Shown here in pieces: positions 6,656-15,823 of a stretch of 44,918 bases of DNA. Origin of the DNA: an uncultured Saprospiraceae bacterium (GTDB taxonomy: Bacteria; Bacteroidota; Bacteroidia; Chitinophagales; Saprospiraceae); contig CALMSO010000084.1 of assembly GCA_937872385.1 (NCBI GenBank), positions 1-44,918 of the forward strand. Reading direction: 5' to 3'. The notes under the pieces are model-generated. The model saw only the letters and a list, made by a program, of their open reading frames with translations. It made no database searches and was not told the origin of the DNA. Position numbers and translations under genes: made by a program. Every line of letters starts with the position of its first letter. Positions within the stretch are counted from its first letter, which is position 1.

Positions 6656-9199
6656 ATGAAGAAACTATACTACTTATACTCGCTGCTATCGCTTATGGCT
6701 ACTGGCGCTGCCGTACAGGCGCAGGAATTAGTGCCGCTTGCCGCGAATCCCGTTTTAGAAGCAACCCTTTCCGAAACATATATTGCCGGATCGAAAACTT
6801 GGCGTGCGGCCGCATCGGCGCTGCAAAAAAGTGATTGTGTAATTGAAAACCCCGATGAACTTTATGTAACAGCTGGCGACACGGCGGTTATTGCCATAGC
6901 CATAGACACCTTCGGGTTGGGCGGCGGGCCGGGTACGTTCAGTTGCGTCAACTGCCAGAGCGCCGAGTTTGGGGCTGCGGCCTTAGTCGGTGATACCTTG
7001 CGCTACACGGCTCGCCCGGATGTCATTGCCGGCAAGGAGCGTATTACCGTACAATTTTGCAATGCCAATGGCTGCCGAACCCGTACGTATCGTATGGTGG
7101 CACGGCGTGCCAATCGCAATCATTTTTTTGTCACGGTGCCCATTGGCCCCGACGGGCTGGCGGTTGTTCCGACCAATGTCAATGGTTTGTTGCCGGGCAA
7201 ACGGGCCGTTTGTCACGATTTTCTCGATTGCCCCGACAATTATGAAGGCGCAGCGCGGCGCGTGCTCATCAGTGTGCGCGGCGACAGCTTGCTCTATTTT
7301 GCAGGCCGCTACGCTGGGTTGGATTCGGTGTGCATTGCACTTTGCGATACCTTTGCCATTTGCGATACCTTTCGCTTCAGTTTTCGGGTGCAGGGCGACA
7401 CGCTCAATCTGCCTTTTATGGATGATTTTTCCTACTCGGGACCGTACCCTTTGGCTTCGCACTGGCTTGACCGCGACGTATTTGTCAATAACGACATGGC
7501 CCAAAACCCACCTTCCTTTGGCGTAGCTACTTTTGATGGGCTAAACAGCGAAGGCACGGCTTACGGCGGTGGCTATGGCCAAGCAGACCAACTCACCTCC
7601 CGCTATCTCAACCTGAGCGGCATACCCGGCGAGGTATATCTCACCTACTGGCTACAACGACGCGGATTTGGCGACCGGCCCGAGCCAGAAGATTCTATTG
7701 TGCTCGAATTTAAAGACCGTACCGGCAAGTGGGTGCACGTCCAGGGCTATCCGGGCATTCCGGCTAATCAGCCCAATACCGTACCGGAGCCGTTTCGTTT
7801 TTACCGACAGCAGATTCCAGCAGAATTCAAATACCGAGGCTTTCAGTTTCGCTTCAAAAACTTTTCTGAGCGTACGGGCCTGCTCGATGTGTGGCACCTC
7901 GACTATGTGCGCGTGGACAACAACTTCACCGATTCTATTTTCAATGATGTCGCTTTTATCAGACAACCCAATTTTATACTCGAAAACTACTCCAGTATGC
8001 CCTGGAGGCATTTTAATGACTTTGCCGGCAAGGAACTTCGGGACAATATAGACGTTGGTATCTGGAATCACGCAGCTACTCCGCTCAATGCCAACCCCTC
8101 GTTGGTGCGGCTGTTTGAGACCCGCTCGAATGTAGAAGTGTTTAATGTCACCTTATTCAATGGGGTGGAAGCAAACGTTGAAAATGGGCTTCCGATAGCA
8201 CGCAACTATCTGTTTGCTGCCGATCCGACTGGGTTCCCGCCGGTTTCCGCTGATTTGTTACAAATTATGTCCGGGCCAGCTTTCGACGGCTTTGAGCAGC
8301 TCAATTTCCGAATGACCTATCAGTTGAGTAATACCTCCCAGATTAATACACCAGGCTACGAAGCAGTGGGCCGCAATAACTCCGTCAATCGCTTTACCGT
8401 TTTTGATAATTACTTCGCTTACGACGACGGCACGGCCGAGGCCGGGCTCATCGCTCAGGAAGGCGTACAGGTGGCGCTCAAATACACTACGAACGTAGAG
8501 GATTCGCTGCGGGCGATTCAAATTCATTTTCCGCGCACCACCATTGATGTGTCTAATCAGGAATTCAACCTGCAGGTCTGGGTCGGCGCACTCGACGAGA
8601 CGCCCGAATACGAGCAGGTGTTGCTACGGCCATTGTATGCGGATGCTGTGCTTGATACCTTGCAGGGCTTCACAACTTACGTGCTGGTGGATGAAAATGA
8701 TGAGCCTAAGCCTTTGTACTTGCCCCCCGGCGATTTTTACATCGGCTGGCAACAGGTGAGCCGCTGCGATGGCACCAAGTGCATCCCGGTGGGGTACGAT
8801 CGCAATTCGCCAAGAGGCGCCGCCAATATGTTTCGTTACTTTCAAGGACGCTGGCAGCCTTTTCCGCCCAATTTTCCTATCGGCTCGCTGATGCTGCGTC
8901 CGGTGGTAGGCAATACGACACCGCCCGCTACTACTTCGGTGAATGCACCGCTACTGCCGGAGCGCAATTTCACGCTTTTCCCCAATCCGACGCAGGGCAT
9001 ACTCAACGTGCTCCCACAGGAAGGTTACCCTGAGGATTTTATTTTCCGTATTTTCAGCCCTACCGGTCAGCTCTTGCGCAGCGGTACGCTGTCGCCTCAA
9101 ATAGATGTGCACGCGCTGACGCCGGGGGTATATCTGTTGCATATTGCCGAGCAGCGCAGCGGCCGCACCTGGCGCGAGCGTTTTGTCATCGCTCGATAG
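6656..9199 (+). CDS. T9SS type A sorting domain-containing secreted protein
   Basis: An 847-residue secreted protein. A signal peptide (hydrophobic core LYYLYSLLSLMATGAAV, likely cut after AQA) is followed by beta-rich Ig-like sequence. A jelly-roll/MAM-like domain lies around residues 250-430 (FMDDFSYSG to VWHLDYVRVDN), then more beta sandwich. The C-terminal sorting domain spans about the last 75 residues (FTLFPNPTQGILNV, then FRIFSPTGQLL, then TPGVYLLHI). Such tails direct export by the type IX system encoded later in this window and are removed by PorU. No catalytic motif was found, so an adhesin or surface-structural role is as likely as an enzyme. TTTTGTACC lies directly before the ATG, leaving a very short leader. 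The gene is 114 bp downstream of the ligase/PASTA gene in the same direction. Confidence 0.85.
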   Translation: MKKLYYLYSLLSLMATGAAVQAQELVPLAANPVLEATLSETYIAGSKTWRAAASALQKSDCVIENPDELYVTAGDTAVIAIAIDTFGLGGGPGTFSCVNCQSAEFGAAALVGDTLRYTARPDVIAGKERITVQFCNANGCRTRTYRMVARRANRNHFFVTVPIGPDGLAVVPTNVNGLLPGKRAVCHDFLDCPDNYEGAARRVLISVRGDSLLYFAGRYAGLDSVCIALCDTFAICDTFRFSFRVQGDTLNLPFMDDFSYSGPYPLASHWLDRDVFVNNDMAQNPPSFGVATFDGLNSEGTAYGGGYGQADQLTSRYLNLSGIPGEVYLTYWLQRRGFGDRPEPEDSIVLEFKDRTGKWVHVQGYPGIPANQPNTVPEPFRFYRQQIPAEFKYRGFQFRFKNFSERTGLLDVWHLDYVRVDNNFTDSIFNDVAFIRQPNFILENYSSMPWRHFNDFAGKELRDNIDVGIWNHAATPLNANPSLVRLFETRSNVEVFNVTLFNGVEANVENGLPIARNYLFAADPTGFPPVSADLLQIMSGPAFDGFEQLNFRMTYQLSNTSQINTPGYEAVGRNNSVNRFTVFDNYFAYDDGTAEAGLIAQEGVQVALKYTTNVEDSLRAIQIHFPRTTIDVSNQEFNLQVWVGALDETPEYEQVLLRPLYADAVLDTLQGFTTYVLVDENDEPKPLYLPPGDFYIGWQQVSRCDGTKCIPVGYDRNSPRGAANMFRYFQGRWQPFPPNFPIGSLMLRPVVGNTTPPATTSVNAPLLPERNFTLFPNPTQGILNVLPQEGYPEDFIFRIFSPTGQLLRSGTLSPQIDVHALTPGVYLLHIAEQRSGRTWRERFVIAR

Positions 9200-9482
9200 A
9201 CCACTTGATTGTAAGGGATATTACAAGACTTAGCAGGGCTATAAATACAAATTTTGTTAAATTGTAAATTTTTCAAAATAAACCCTTGGCACTGTCGTTC
9301 TAATCAGCGTGTGATTTGCTCGTTTATAGAATAATGTTTTGTCTTTTAGGTCATAGAAAGTATTCTCTTTGCCGAGTCTTGCAAAATTTTTACAGATAGT
9401 TCGAACCAAAAGACGACTCAGGTTGTATAAATTGGGTAAAATCATACAGTAACATACAATCCATTCCCTAACCAAACATGAG
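9200..9482. other. AT-rich intergenic region
   Basis: Nothing certain is seen here. A minus-strand frame of 92 codons (9257-9535) covers much of it but looks non-coding and overlaps the more plausible small ORF at 9483. TTTTG-type elements are present near 9252, but none forms a full promoter that I can defend. Confidence 0.4.
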
Positions 9483-9722
9483 ATGGATATGATAACCAGA
9501 TCCGTTAAAAAAAGGCTATTGCGAGCCAGAATCATCTTAAACCAGACTATTCAAAAAATCCTGGAAATTAATCGCAAAAAGAAAACATTGCCCTACCGGC
9601 CCAATCCAGCTCAAGAAGTCCAAGAAATTCAGGAGGAGCTGCGTATGCTCAACAGAATCGCCGAACAGCAGGCTAAATTGATCAAACATTACGAAACGGC
9701 GCTGGCTACCCAACGCTCGTAA
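9483..9722 (+). CDS. small charged coiled-coil protein, hypothetical
   Basis: A 79-residue ORF, very rich in Lys, Arg, Glu and Gln, without a signal peptide. Residues about 8-30 and 45-75 look helical, and the second stretch (VQEIQEELRMLNRIAEQQAKL) has heptad spacing typical of a short coiled coil. No family is recognised. It stands alone, converging with the helical-repeat gene on the other strand 60 bp away. The start could also be the ATG two codons later (MITRS). The main argument for it being real is its protein-like composition in an AT-rich gap; against it are the short length and the absence of a visible promoter. Confidence 0.4.
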   Translation: MDMITRSVKKRLLRARIILNQTIQKILEINRKKKTLPYRPNPAQEVQEIQEELRMLNRIAEQQAKLIKHYETALATQRS

Positions 9723-9782
9723 CGCATTGCCGCGCATCTAAAAAATTACGCACTACAAACACTATTTTAAGGGTTTTTGCTA

Positions 9783-11225
9783 TCACTGCGGATTGCCGGG
9801 CTGCAATCGAGCAAGATTGTCTTGCAACCGATTGACGATGCCCGGTATGCAAGGGCGCATCTGTTCGAGCAGGTCGCGCAAAGGGGATTGCTTTGCCTCT
9901 ATCCCTTCTATGGCTTCGAGCGACTGCCGGAGCAGGTCGGTCAGCTTTTCTCGGGAGAGCTCCATTTCTTTGTAGCGGGCTACGGCTTCGTACCAAAGGA
10001 TGGTGGGTAGGTAGTTGGCGTTGCTGCGGTAGTTGCGTTCGTGCCCCAGCAATTGGTACTTTTGTACAGTTTTGATGAGCTTGGCATATTTTTCCTGCCG
10101 GAGCAAGGCTTCGAGATAGGACGAAAAAAACAAGTGCCAGCGATATTCAAAAATCTCTTTGCGATAAGCTTGCAGAAAAGATTCGGCGTAGTTTTCGGCG
10201 TTGCGGTACTGCTGGTTGGCGTTGAGGCATTTCAGGTAGAAAGCGACGAAGCCCGTTTTGCTGTGAAAGCTGGCGGTGGTTTTCATCTCCGGGTAGGCGG
10301 TACGCATGAGTTGGAGCGCCTCCTCGTGTTTTTTTTGCCGTAGCAATACGCCGCAGAGATTGTTGACGTAGAACAGGTAGTCGCTGTTTCTGTCGCGCAC
10401 CGATAGGTAACCGTAGTATTCCGCTCGCTCAAACTCTTGGAAGCGCGTGTGTAGCAGCAGCCGGTTGCCGTAGTAGTTGAGTAAAATTCGGCGAGAATAA
10501 TAGACGCCTTGCTGGAAAAGCGCGTCCATGTAATCGAATTTTTCGCGCAGTTTTTCAAAATTCCGATAGTTCAAATACACAAAAGTGAGCCGTACCAAGG
10601 CCAGGTAGCGGTTCAGCCCATCGAGTTTTTCATTGTAAAATACTTCGGTAAGCCAGTTTTCCCAGTGCAAAGACTGCGCGGAGTTGGTCGAGTATTGATT
10701 AACGATATCGAGCGTTGCTTCGTGGATGCGTTCGTACACTTGTTTGCTTTCTTCGTAGCGTGAGCGGTTGTTTTTCAGGAAGTTATCTACTGTTTTGTGG
10801 TAGGCGAAGCGCATCCGGATGAGCAAAAAATGCCGATAGCTGGCAGCTAATTCATAAAATTTGGTAAAGAAAAAATCCGGGCAGCTATAGTCGCGGATAG
10901 CTTTGATCAATTGCTTCTCTTCCCGGGGCGTGATGAGGTCGGTGGTGATCTTGCGCTCCATGTCGCTCATCCACTCGAAACGCGCGTCCACATCGGCGGC
11001 GCGCAGGCGCTCTTCAATCCAGCTTTTCAGGCTAGAATACTTTCGTTTGTCGAGCGATGTATCATAAGGTGTAAATTGCTTGATGTACTGGGCATTATGA
11101 TGCACCCGTTCTAGAATACTGAGCTTTGCTTTGTCTTCAAATTGCTGTATATCAACAAGATAGGCTGTTTCGTGCGGCAGCAGTAAGTTGGCAAAATCCG
11201 TAAATTTCTGGAGCTTGTTTTTCAT
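9783..11225 (-). CDS. TPR-like helical-repeat protein, hypothetical
   Basis: A 480-residue soluble protein with no signal peptide or membrane helix. It is almost entirely helical and rich in Tyr, Phe, Leu and Arg. Pairs of helices about 34-40 residues apart run from about residue 190 onward (for example FQEFERAEYYGYLSVRDRN, then KKHEEALQLMRTAYPEM, then QYRNAENYAESFLQAYRKE), which resembles degenerate tetratricopeptide repeats. No enzyme motif is visible. Proteins of this kind occur as unannotated TPR-like proteins in Saprospiria and usually act as protein-interaction scaffolds; that role is inferred. A GC-rich hairpin upstream at 11337-11361 separates it from the sdh operon, so it is probably transcribed separately. 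Confidence 0.7.
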   Translation of the reverse strand: MKNKLQKFTDFANLLLPHETAYLVDIQQFEDKAKLSILERVHHNAQYIKQFTPYDTSLDKRKYSSLKSWIEERLRAADVDARFEWMSDMERKITTDLITPREEKQLIKAIRDYSCPDFFFTKFYELAASYRHFLLIRMRFAYHKTVDNFLKNNRSRYEESKQVYERIHEATLDIVNQYSTNSAQSLHWENWLTEVFYNEKLDGLNRYLALVRLTFVYLNYRNFEKLREKFDYMDALFQQGVYYSRRILLNYYGNRLLLHTRFQEFERAEYYGYLSVRDRNSDYLFYVNNLCGVLLRQKKHEEALQLMRTAYPEMKTTASFHSKTGFVAFYLKCLNANQQYRNAENYAESFLQAYRKEIFEYRWHLFFSSYLEALLRQEKYAKLIKTVQKYQLLGHERNYRSNANYLPTILWYEAVARYKEMELSREKLTDLLRQSLEAIEGIEAKQSPLRDLLEQMRPCIPGIVNRLQDNLARLQPGNPQ

Positions 11226-11336
11226 AGCAGCACCGGTTTTTATACAATTGCCAGTTCGAGTAAAAATACAAATTTCCGGGATTTATACTGATTTCATTCG
11301 CTGTTCGCTGTTAAAACTAATGCCATTGCAAAGGAA

Positions 11337-11361
11337 AGCCCCGCTCAGTGGGAGCGAGGCT
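11337..11361 (-). terminator. probable terminator of the sdhCAB operon
   Basis: Inverted repeat AGCC-C-CGCTC / GAGCG-A-GGCT with a 5-base loop and one mismatch, about 130 bp beyond the sdhB stop. On the minus strand the stem is followed by TTTCCTTT and preceded by an A-rich stretch. The plus strand also has a T-run, so it could act in both directions. Confidence 0.55.
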
Positions 11362-11492
11362 GTGATTTTTATCTGAAGGACAACCGTCAATGACAGTACT
11401 GCCCGTGAAGGTACTCGTTGCAGTTACTTGCTACAAATTTTATTGCCAAAAAAGCCTTTGGTTTTCGCTATTTCGATAGGATACTTTTGCTG

Positions 11493-12245
11493 TTATACCG
11501 ATGTTTCTGAGGCAATTACTGAGGTGAAATACTCGCGGTTCATGCGGGCGATGTTGTTCACCGAAATTTCCTTTGGGCACTCGGCCTCGCAAGCGGTCAC
11601 GTTCGAGCACATCCCGAAGCCCTCGGCGTCCATTTGTTTTACCATGGCTTGTACCCGGCGGTTGTGCTCTACTTTGCCCTGCGGCAACAGCGCTAAGTGC
11701 GATACCTTGGCGGATACGAAGAGCATCGCCGAAGCATTGGGGCAGGCCGCCACGCAGGCACCACAGCCGATGCAGGCCGCTGCGTCGAAGGCTTCTGAAG
11801 CCACGTCTTTTTCGATGGGAGTGGCATTGGCATCCTGAGCTTGACCGGTATTCACTGAGATGTAGCCACCTGCTTGTATGATGCGGTCGAAGGCTGAGCG
11901 GTCCACCACAAGGTCTTTCACTATTGGAAAGGCTCGGGCCCGGATGGGTTCAATGATGATCGTATCGCCGTCTTTGTACTCGCGCATGTGCAATTGGCAC
12001 ACGGTGGTACCTTTCCAGGGGCCGTGCGGCTGCCCGTTGATGACCATATTGCAAGTACCGCAGATACCCTCGCGGCAGTCGTGCTCGAAAGATACCGGCT
12101 CTTGCTTTTGGCTGATGAGTTGCTCATTCAGTACGTCGAGCATTTCCAGAAAGGACATGTGCTCCGTCGCTTCCACCTGATAGGTTTCTAAACGACCTTT
12201 ATCTTTTGCGTTTTTTTGTCTCCAGACTTTTAGTGTCAGCTTCAT
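11493..12245 (-). CDS. sdhB: succinate dehydrogenase/fumarate reductase iron-sulfur subunit
   Basis: A 250-residue electron-transfer subunit of complex II, passing electrons from the flavoprotein to the membrane cytochrome. The N-terminal ferredoxin domain has the [2Fe-2S] ligands in CREGICGTC with a downstream Cys in TTVCQLH. The C-terminal half has the [4Fe-4S] motif [12 protein letters not shown] and a last cluster motif [15 protein letters not shown] for the [3Fe-4S] centre. The sequence and the single cytochrome gene upstream fit the type B enzymes of Bacteroidota. It is the last gene of sdhCAB, 101 bp after sdhA; the gap holds a pyrimidine-rich (purine-rich on the mRNA) low-complexity repeat. 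Confidence 0.95.
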   Translation of the reverse strand: MKLTLKVWRQKNAKDKGRLETYQVEATEHMSFLEMLDVLNEQLISQKQEPVSFEHDCREGICGTCNMVINGQPHGPWKGTTVCQLHMREYKDGDTIIIEPIRARAFPIVKDLVVDRSAFDRIIQAGGYISVNTGQAQDANATPIEKDVASEAFDAAACIGCGACVAACPNASAMLFVSAKVSHLALLPQGKVEHNRRVQAMVKQMDAEGFGMCSNVTACEAECPKEISVNNIARMNREYFTSVIASETSV

Positions 12246-12303
12246 GTTTTAAAATTTTGATAAATATTTGAATGAAGAGCGCCTCATAACCCACGTATTC
12301 AGA

Positions 12304-12350
12304 CCCTTCAACGCCTCAACTTTTAAACTTTTCAACCTTTCAACCCTTAC
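12304..12350 (-). repeat. class A low-complexity repeat after sdhA
   Basis: On the coding (minus) strand the stop codon of sdhA is followed at once by GGGTTGAAAGGTTGAAAAG and further GTTGA-type units. It belongs to the same family as the repeats at 14400-14451, 16889-16938, 33746-33832 and 41649-41812. No coding capacity. Confidence 0.75.
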
Positions 12351-14344
12351 TTATAACTTCTCGATTTCAATTCCACATTTTCGAACGTCAGTTCTTCTTT
12401 ATGCAGGGCGGGGTCTTCGTCGCCGCGATACTCCCAAGCCGCCACGTAAGCGTAGTTGGTGTCGTCGCGCAGGGCTTCGCCTTCCTCTGTTTGATACTCT
12501 TCGCGGAAGTGCCCGCCGCAGGATTCGTTGCGATTGAGGGCATCTACGATCATCATTTCGCCCAAGTCGAGGAAGTCGGCTACGCGGCCCGCTTTTTCGA
12601 GTTCCGGGTTGTACTCATCGGCAGTGCCAGGCACGAACACATCGGCGTAGAATTCTTTGCGCAAATCGCGTACCATTTGGCGTGCTTTGGTCAGCCCTTC
12701 AGCGCTGCGCGACATGCCGCAGTATTCCCAGATGATTTTGCCGAGGCGGCGATGGAAACTTTCCACCGACTGGTTGCCATTGGTATGCAAAAATCCTTCC
12801 AACTGGCTGCGAATCGCTTGCTCGGCTTGCTCGAATTCGGGCAAATCGGTGCTGATATGCGGGGTGCGAATTTCGTTCGACAAAAAGCTACCAATGGTGT
12901 AAGGCAATACGAAATAGCCATCTGCCAGCCCCTGCATGAGCGCGCTTGCCCCGAGGCGATTGGCGCCGTGGTCTGAGAAGTTGCATTCGCCGATAGCGAA
13001 CAAGCCGGGTACGTTGGTTTCTAAATTGTAATCCACCCAAAGACCGCCCATCGTGTAATGTACCGCCGGATAAATTTTCATCGGGGTTTTGTATGGGTTG
13101 TCGCCGGTAATTTTTTCGTACATATCGAACAAGTTGCCGTACTTTTCCTTGACAACGGCTTCGCCCAATTCACGGATTTTCTCTTGGTTAGCATCGTGCA
13201 AGCCCATGGTATTGGCTTTGGATTTGCCATAGCGCTCAATGGCCGCTGCAAAGTCCATAAACACCGCCAGCCCCGTGGGCGACACGCCGTGCCCCTTGTC
13301 GCATTCTATCTTGGCGGCACGCGAAGCTACGTCGCGGGGTACGAGGTTGCCAAAAGCCGGGTAGCGCCGCTCCAAGAAGTAATCTCTATGCTCTTCTGGA
13401 ATATCATTAGCCACTTTTTTACCTTGCTGAATAGCTTTGGCGTCCTCAACATTTTTAGGAACCCATACGCGCCCGTCATTGCGCAAGCTCTCCGACATGA
13501 GCGTCAGTTTCGACTGGTACTCGCCCGATTGCGGGATGCAGGTCGGGTGAATTTGCGTAAAGCAAGGATTTGCCATCAAGGCGCCGCGCTTCACGGCCCG
13601 CCAGGCAGCCGTCACATTGCAGCCCATAGCGTTGGTAGAAAGGTAGAATACGTTGCCATAGCCGCCGGTAGCCAGCACCACCGCGTGTGCACCGAAGCGT
13701 TCGAGCTTGCCGTTGAGCAAGTTGCGAGCGATGATACCGCGCGCTTTGCCATCCACCACTACGAGGTCGAGCATTTCGTGCCGATTGTACATTTCAACCG
13801 AGCCGAGCGAAATCTGCCGCGACAGCGATTGGTAAGCGCCGAGCAACAACTGCTGGCCGGTTTGGCCCCGCGCATAAAACGTGCGGCTCACCTGCACCCC
13901 GCCAAACGAGCGGTTTTCGAGCAGACCACCGTACTCGCGGGCGAAGGGCACACCTTGCGCTACTGCTTGGTCAATGATGGACGTACTCACCTCCGCTAAG
14001 CGATAGACATTGGCTTCGCGCGAGCGGTAGTCGCCACCTTTGATGGTATCATAAAACAGCCGATAGACGCTGTCGCCGTCGTTTTGATAATTCTTCGCCG
14101 CATTGATACCGCCCTGCGCCGCGATGCTGTGCGCCCGCCGCGGACTGTCGTGGAAGGTAAAACATTTGACATTATAGCCCAATTCGCCGAGACTGGCTGC
14201 CGCCGAAGCTCCTGCCAAACCCGTACCTACTACAATCACGTCAATCCGACGCTTATTCGCGGGCGCTACCAACGGAACCGAAGAGCGATACTTCGTCCAT
14301 TTCTCTGCCAACGAGCCGGGTGGTACTTTGCTATGTAATTCCAT
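12347..14344 (-). CDS. sdhA: succinate dehydrogenase/fumarate reductase flavoprotein subunit
   Basis: A 665-residue catalytic subunit that oxidises succinate to fumarate (or the reverse) at the cytoplasmic face of the membrane. The dinucleotide fold is [14 protein letters not shown] (residues 36-49). His72 in [14 protein letters not shown] is the residue that carries covalent FAD in this family. The substrate and capping domain follows ([15 protein letters not shown], then RDVASRAAK). [14 protein letters not shown] and [19 protein letters not shown] complete the typical pattern. Length and composition fit the type B enzymes that reduce menaquinone. It sits between sdhC (104 bp upstream) and sdhB (101 bp downstream), and both gaps are filled by related low-complexity repeats. 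Confidence 0.96.
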   Translation of the reverse strand: MELHSKVPPGSLAEKWTKYRSSVPLVAPANKRRIDVIVVGTGLAGASAAASLGELGYNVKCFTFHDSPRRAHSIAAQGGINAAKNYQNDGDSVYRLFYDTIKGGDYRSREANVYRLAEVSTSIIDQAVAQGVPFAREYGGLLENRSFGGVQVSRTFYARGQTGQQLLLGAYQSLSRQISLGSVEMYNRHEMLDLVVVDGKARGIIARNLLNGKLERFGAHAVVLATGGYGNVFYLSTNAMGCNVTAAWRAVKRGALMANPCFTQIHPTCIPQSGEYQSKLTLMSESLRNDGRVWVPKNVEDAKAIQQGKKVANDIPEEHRDYFLERRYPAFGNLVPRDVASRAAKIECDKGHGVSPTGLAVFMDFAAAIERYGKSKANTMGLHDANQEKIRELGEAVVKEKYGNLFDMYEKITGDNPYKTPMKIYPAVHYTMGGLWVDYNLETNVPGLFAIGECNFSDHGANRLGASALMQGLADGYFVLPYTIGSFLSNEIRTPHISTDLPEFEQAEQAIRSQLEGFLHTNGNQSVESFHRRLGKIIWEYCGMSRSAEGLTKARQMVRDLRKEFYADVFVPGTADEYNPELEKAGRVADFLDLGEMMIVDALNRNESCGGHFREEYQTEEGEALRDDTNYAYVAAWEYRGDEDPALHKEELTFENVELKSRSYK

Positions 14345-14399
14345 ATTGTAAAAAATTGCTTATTGTTACTTATTAACCCTCAATCTATTAATCCTATTA

Positions 14400-14451
14400 C
14401 CCTATTCGCCCTATCCCCCTATTCCCCCAATTCCCCCTTCAACCCTTTTCA
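14400..14451 (-). repeat. class A repeat between sdhC and sdhA with G-quadruplex potential
   Basis: On the coding strand the last bases of sdhC (GGTTGA, including the stop) run into GTTGA units. These are followed by five G-tracts of lengths 5, 5, 5, 3 and 3 separated by AATT, AATA, ATA and CGAATA (plus-strand C-tracts at 14433-14437, 14424-14428, 14415-14419, 14409-14411 and 14400-14402). This satisfies the classical intramolecular G-quadruplex pattern in the sdh mRNA. Confidence 0.7.
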
Positions 14452-15141
14452 ACCTTTCAAAAACATCCACACCGGAATCAGCGCGAACAAGGCCGGCACC
14501 ACCACCGAATACACTTTTCCGATAAACTTCACCGCCGGCGTATATTTCTCGTGCTCAAGCCCCAGCGTCTGAAAGGCGCTCTGAAAACCATGCCACATGT
14601 GGAAGGCGATAACAATCATTGAAATGACGTAAAACGCCACGAAGCCCGCATTTTCGTAGGTTTGCGCTACCATCCAGTACATATCCTTGTACTTTTGCCC
14701 CTCAATTTCGACGTAGGGCAGCGCATCCAATTTCAATTGCAACCAAAACTGGTACAAATGCACCATGATGAACACAAAAATAATGGTGCCCAGCGCGCCC
14801 ATGCGCGTAGATGCGAAGGCGCTGGTGCCTTTGGTGCTGCGAACTTTTTGTACGGCGTAGCGCTGCGACCCCCGTGCGGCGCGATTTTTTGCCCACAGCA
14901 GCCAGCCCTGGATGGCGTGCACGAGAATTGAGATGTACAACACGTAGGACACTATTTTGATGAGCGGATTGTGCGTCATAAAATAAGTGTATAAATTGAA
15001 AGCGACGCCGTTATCATCATTCATCAATTGAAGATTGCCAATCAGGTGGATCGCCAAGAAGAGAATAAGGAAAAGCCCCGTGAGGCTCATCACAAATTTT
15101 TGTCCGATGGATGAAGTTAGGAAATTGGTAAACCAACTCAT
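14449..15141 (-). CDS. sdhC: succinate dehydrogenase cytochrome b subunit, type B
   Basis: A 230-residue integral membrane subunit with five hydrophobic helices (about residues 13-35, 58-82, 108-130, 155-178 and 205-227). Histidines in or near helices suit the two hemes of the single-subunit type B anchor: FLAIHLIGN, LVHAIQGWL, FIMVHLYQFW and AFHMWHGFQ. It anchors SdhA and SdhB and passes electrons to quinone. It is first in the operon, with a good minus-7/minus-33 promoter about 70-100 bp upstream. The stop codon lies at the edge of the class A repeat that fills the gap to sdhA. Confidence 0.93.
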   Translation of the reverse strand: MSWFTNFLTSSIGQKFVMSLTGLFLILFLAIHLIGNLQLMNDDNGVAFNLYTYFMTHNPLIKIVSYVLYISILVHAIQGWLLWAKNRAARGSQRYAVQKVRSTKGTSAFASTRMGALGTIIFVFIMVHLYQFWLQLKLDALPYVEIEGQKYKDMYWMVAQTYENAGFVAFYVISMIVIAFHMWHGFQSAFQTLGLEHEKYTPAVKFIGKVYSVVVPALFALIPVWMFLKG

Positions 15142-15211
15142 GTGTTTCGTTTTTTGTCGTTTTGTTTTTTGCAGCCGGATGCAATGTTTTTTATTGTAAT
15201 TTTGCCGAGTG

Positions 15212-15243
15212 CAAATCTAATTGTAAAAAGCATTTTTCGCCAA
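15212..15243 (-). promoter_or_regulatory. predicted promoter of sdhCAB
   Basis: On the minus strand TTGG (15243-15240) and TAGATTTG (15219-15212) are separated by 20 bases. This fits the Bacteroidota minus-33 TTTG and minus-7 TAnnTTTG consensus. Transcription would start near 15205, giving a leader of about 65 bases before sdhC. Confidence 0.55.
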
Positions 15244-15277
15244 CGGATGTTCGGTGTTTATACAAATGTCTAAATTA

Positions 15278-15294
15278 TTTAGAATTGTTCTAAA
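15278..15294. promoter_or_regulatory. candidate operator TTTAGAA-N3-TTCTAAA
   Basis: A perfect 7-bp-arm palindrome with a 3-base spacer lies in the divergent region between sdhC and the DUF6157 gene. It overlaps a second near-palindrome CTAAAT-T-ATTTAG at 15270-15282. The position is about 70-90 bp upstream of the predicted sdh start site and about 110 bp upstream of DUF6157. The protein that would bind is unknown. Confidence 0.4.
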
Positions 15295-15400
15295 GAAAAA
15301 TTAAAAACCAGCACTTGACTTTTCGTAAGAAAAAGTGGACTATTGTAGTAAAAGAGCTGAAAGCATCAAAAATGGCAAGCTAATGCCCAAGAGACGTTCT

Positions 15401-15820
15401 ATGCAAACACATACGACCAATTATATTAACACCTTTATAGAAATTGCTGACGATTGTCCGAATGCTTCTGGCGAAGTACCCGAGTCGAGGGGCAACAAAA
15501 AATCCGTTGCGCAAATGCAGTACGGACTGATTGCCAATTGCCCTTACCAGCTAAGCTCTGACGATGTTTTTTTTCAAGTATTCGCCGAGCGAAATGACTT
15601 GACGGAAGCCGAGTATCCGGCAGCCAGAGCCGCGTTTTTTTCAAAAGGACGCCCCTGTTTCCGAGCTTCACCACTGACGCAACGATACGGATTTGGCGTA
15701 CATTCGGACCACGAAGGAAAAGTAGCCATTTATGGACGCGAAACCGAGGAATACGAGCAATTCCTGCGCGACCCCGGCATTCGGAAGGTAAAAGCAATGC
15801 GCACTTCAAAAAGTAAATAA
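15401..15820 (+). CDS. DUF6157 family protein
   Basis: A 139-residue soluble protein of unknown function that matches what I remember of DUF6157. It opens with THTTNYINTFIEIADDCP; the middle has the SSDDVFFQVFAERN pattern, then FFSKGRPCFRASPLTQRYGFGVH, and it ends with a segment containing GKVAIYG and KVKAMR. The ATG at 15401 is preferred because the family begins at this motif; the frame extends upstream but adds unrelated residues. It lies 3 bp before an SRPBCC gene, so the two are co-transcribed, as small stress or environmental-response genes often are. No catalytic residues are known to me. Confidence 0.75.
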   Translation: MQTHTTNYINTFIEIADDCPNASGEVPESRGNKKSVAQMQYGLIANCPYQLSSDDVFFQVFAERNDLTEAEYPAARAAFFSKGRPCFRASPLTQRYGFGVHSDHEGKVAIYGRETEEYEQFLRDPGIRKVKAMRTSKSK

Positions 15821-15823
15821 ACT

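Noticed and set aside
9257..9535. 92-codon open frame on the minus strand
   Set aside because: Odd composition, no promoter and no recognisable motif; it overlaps the more protein-like ORF at 9483 on the other strand.
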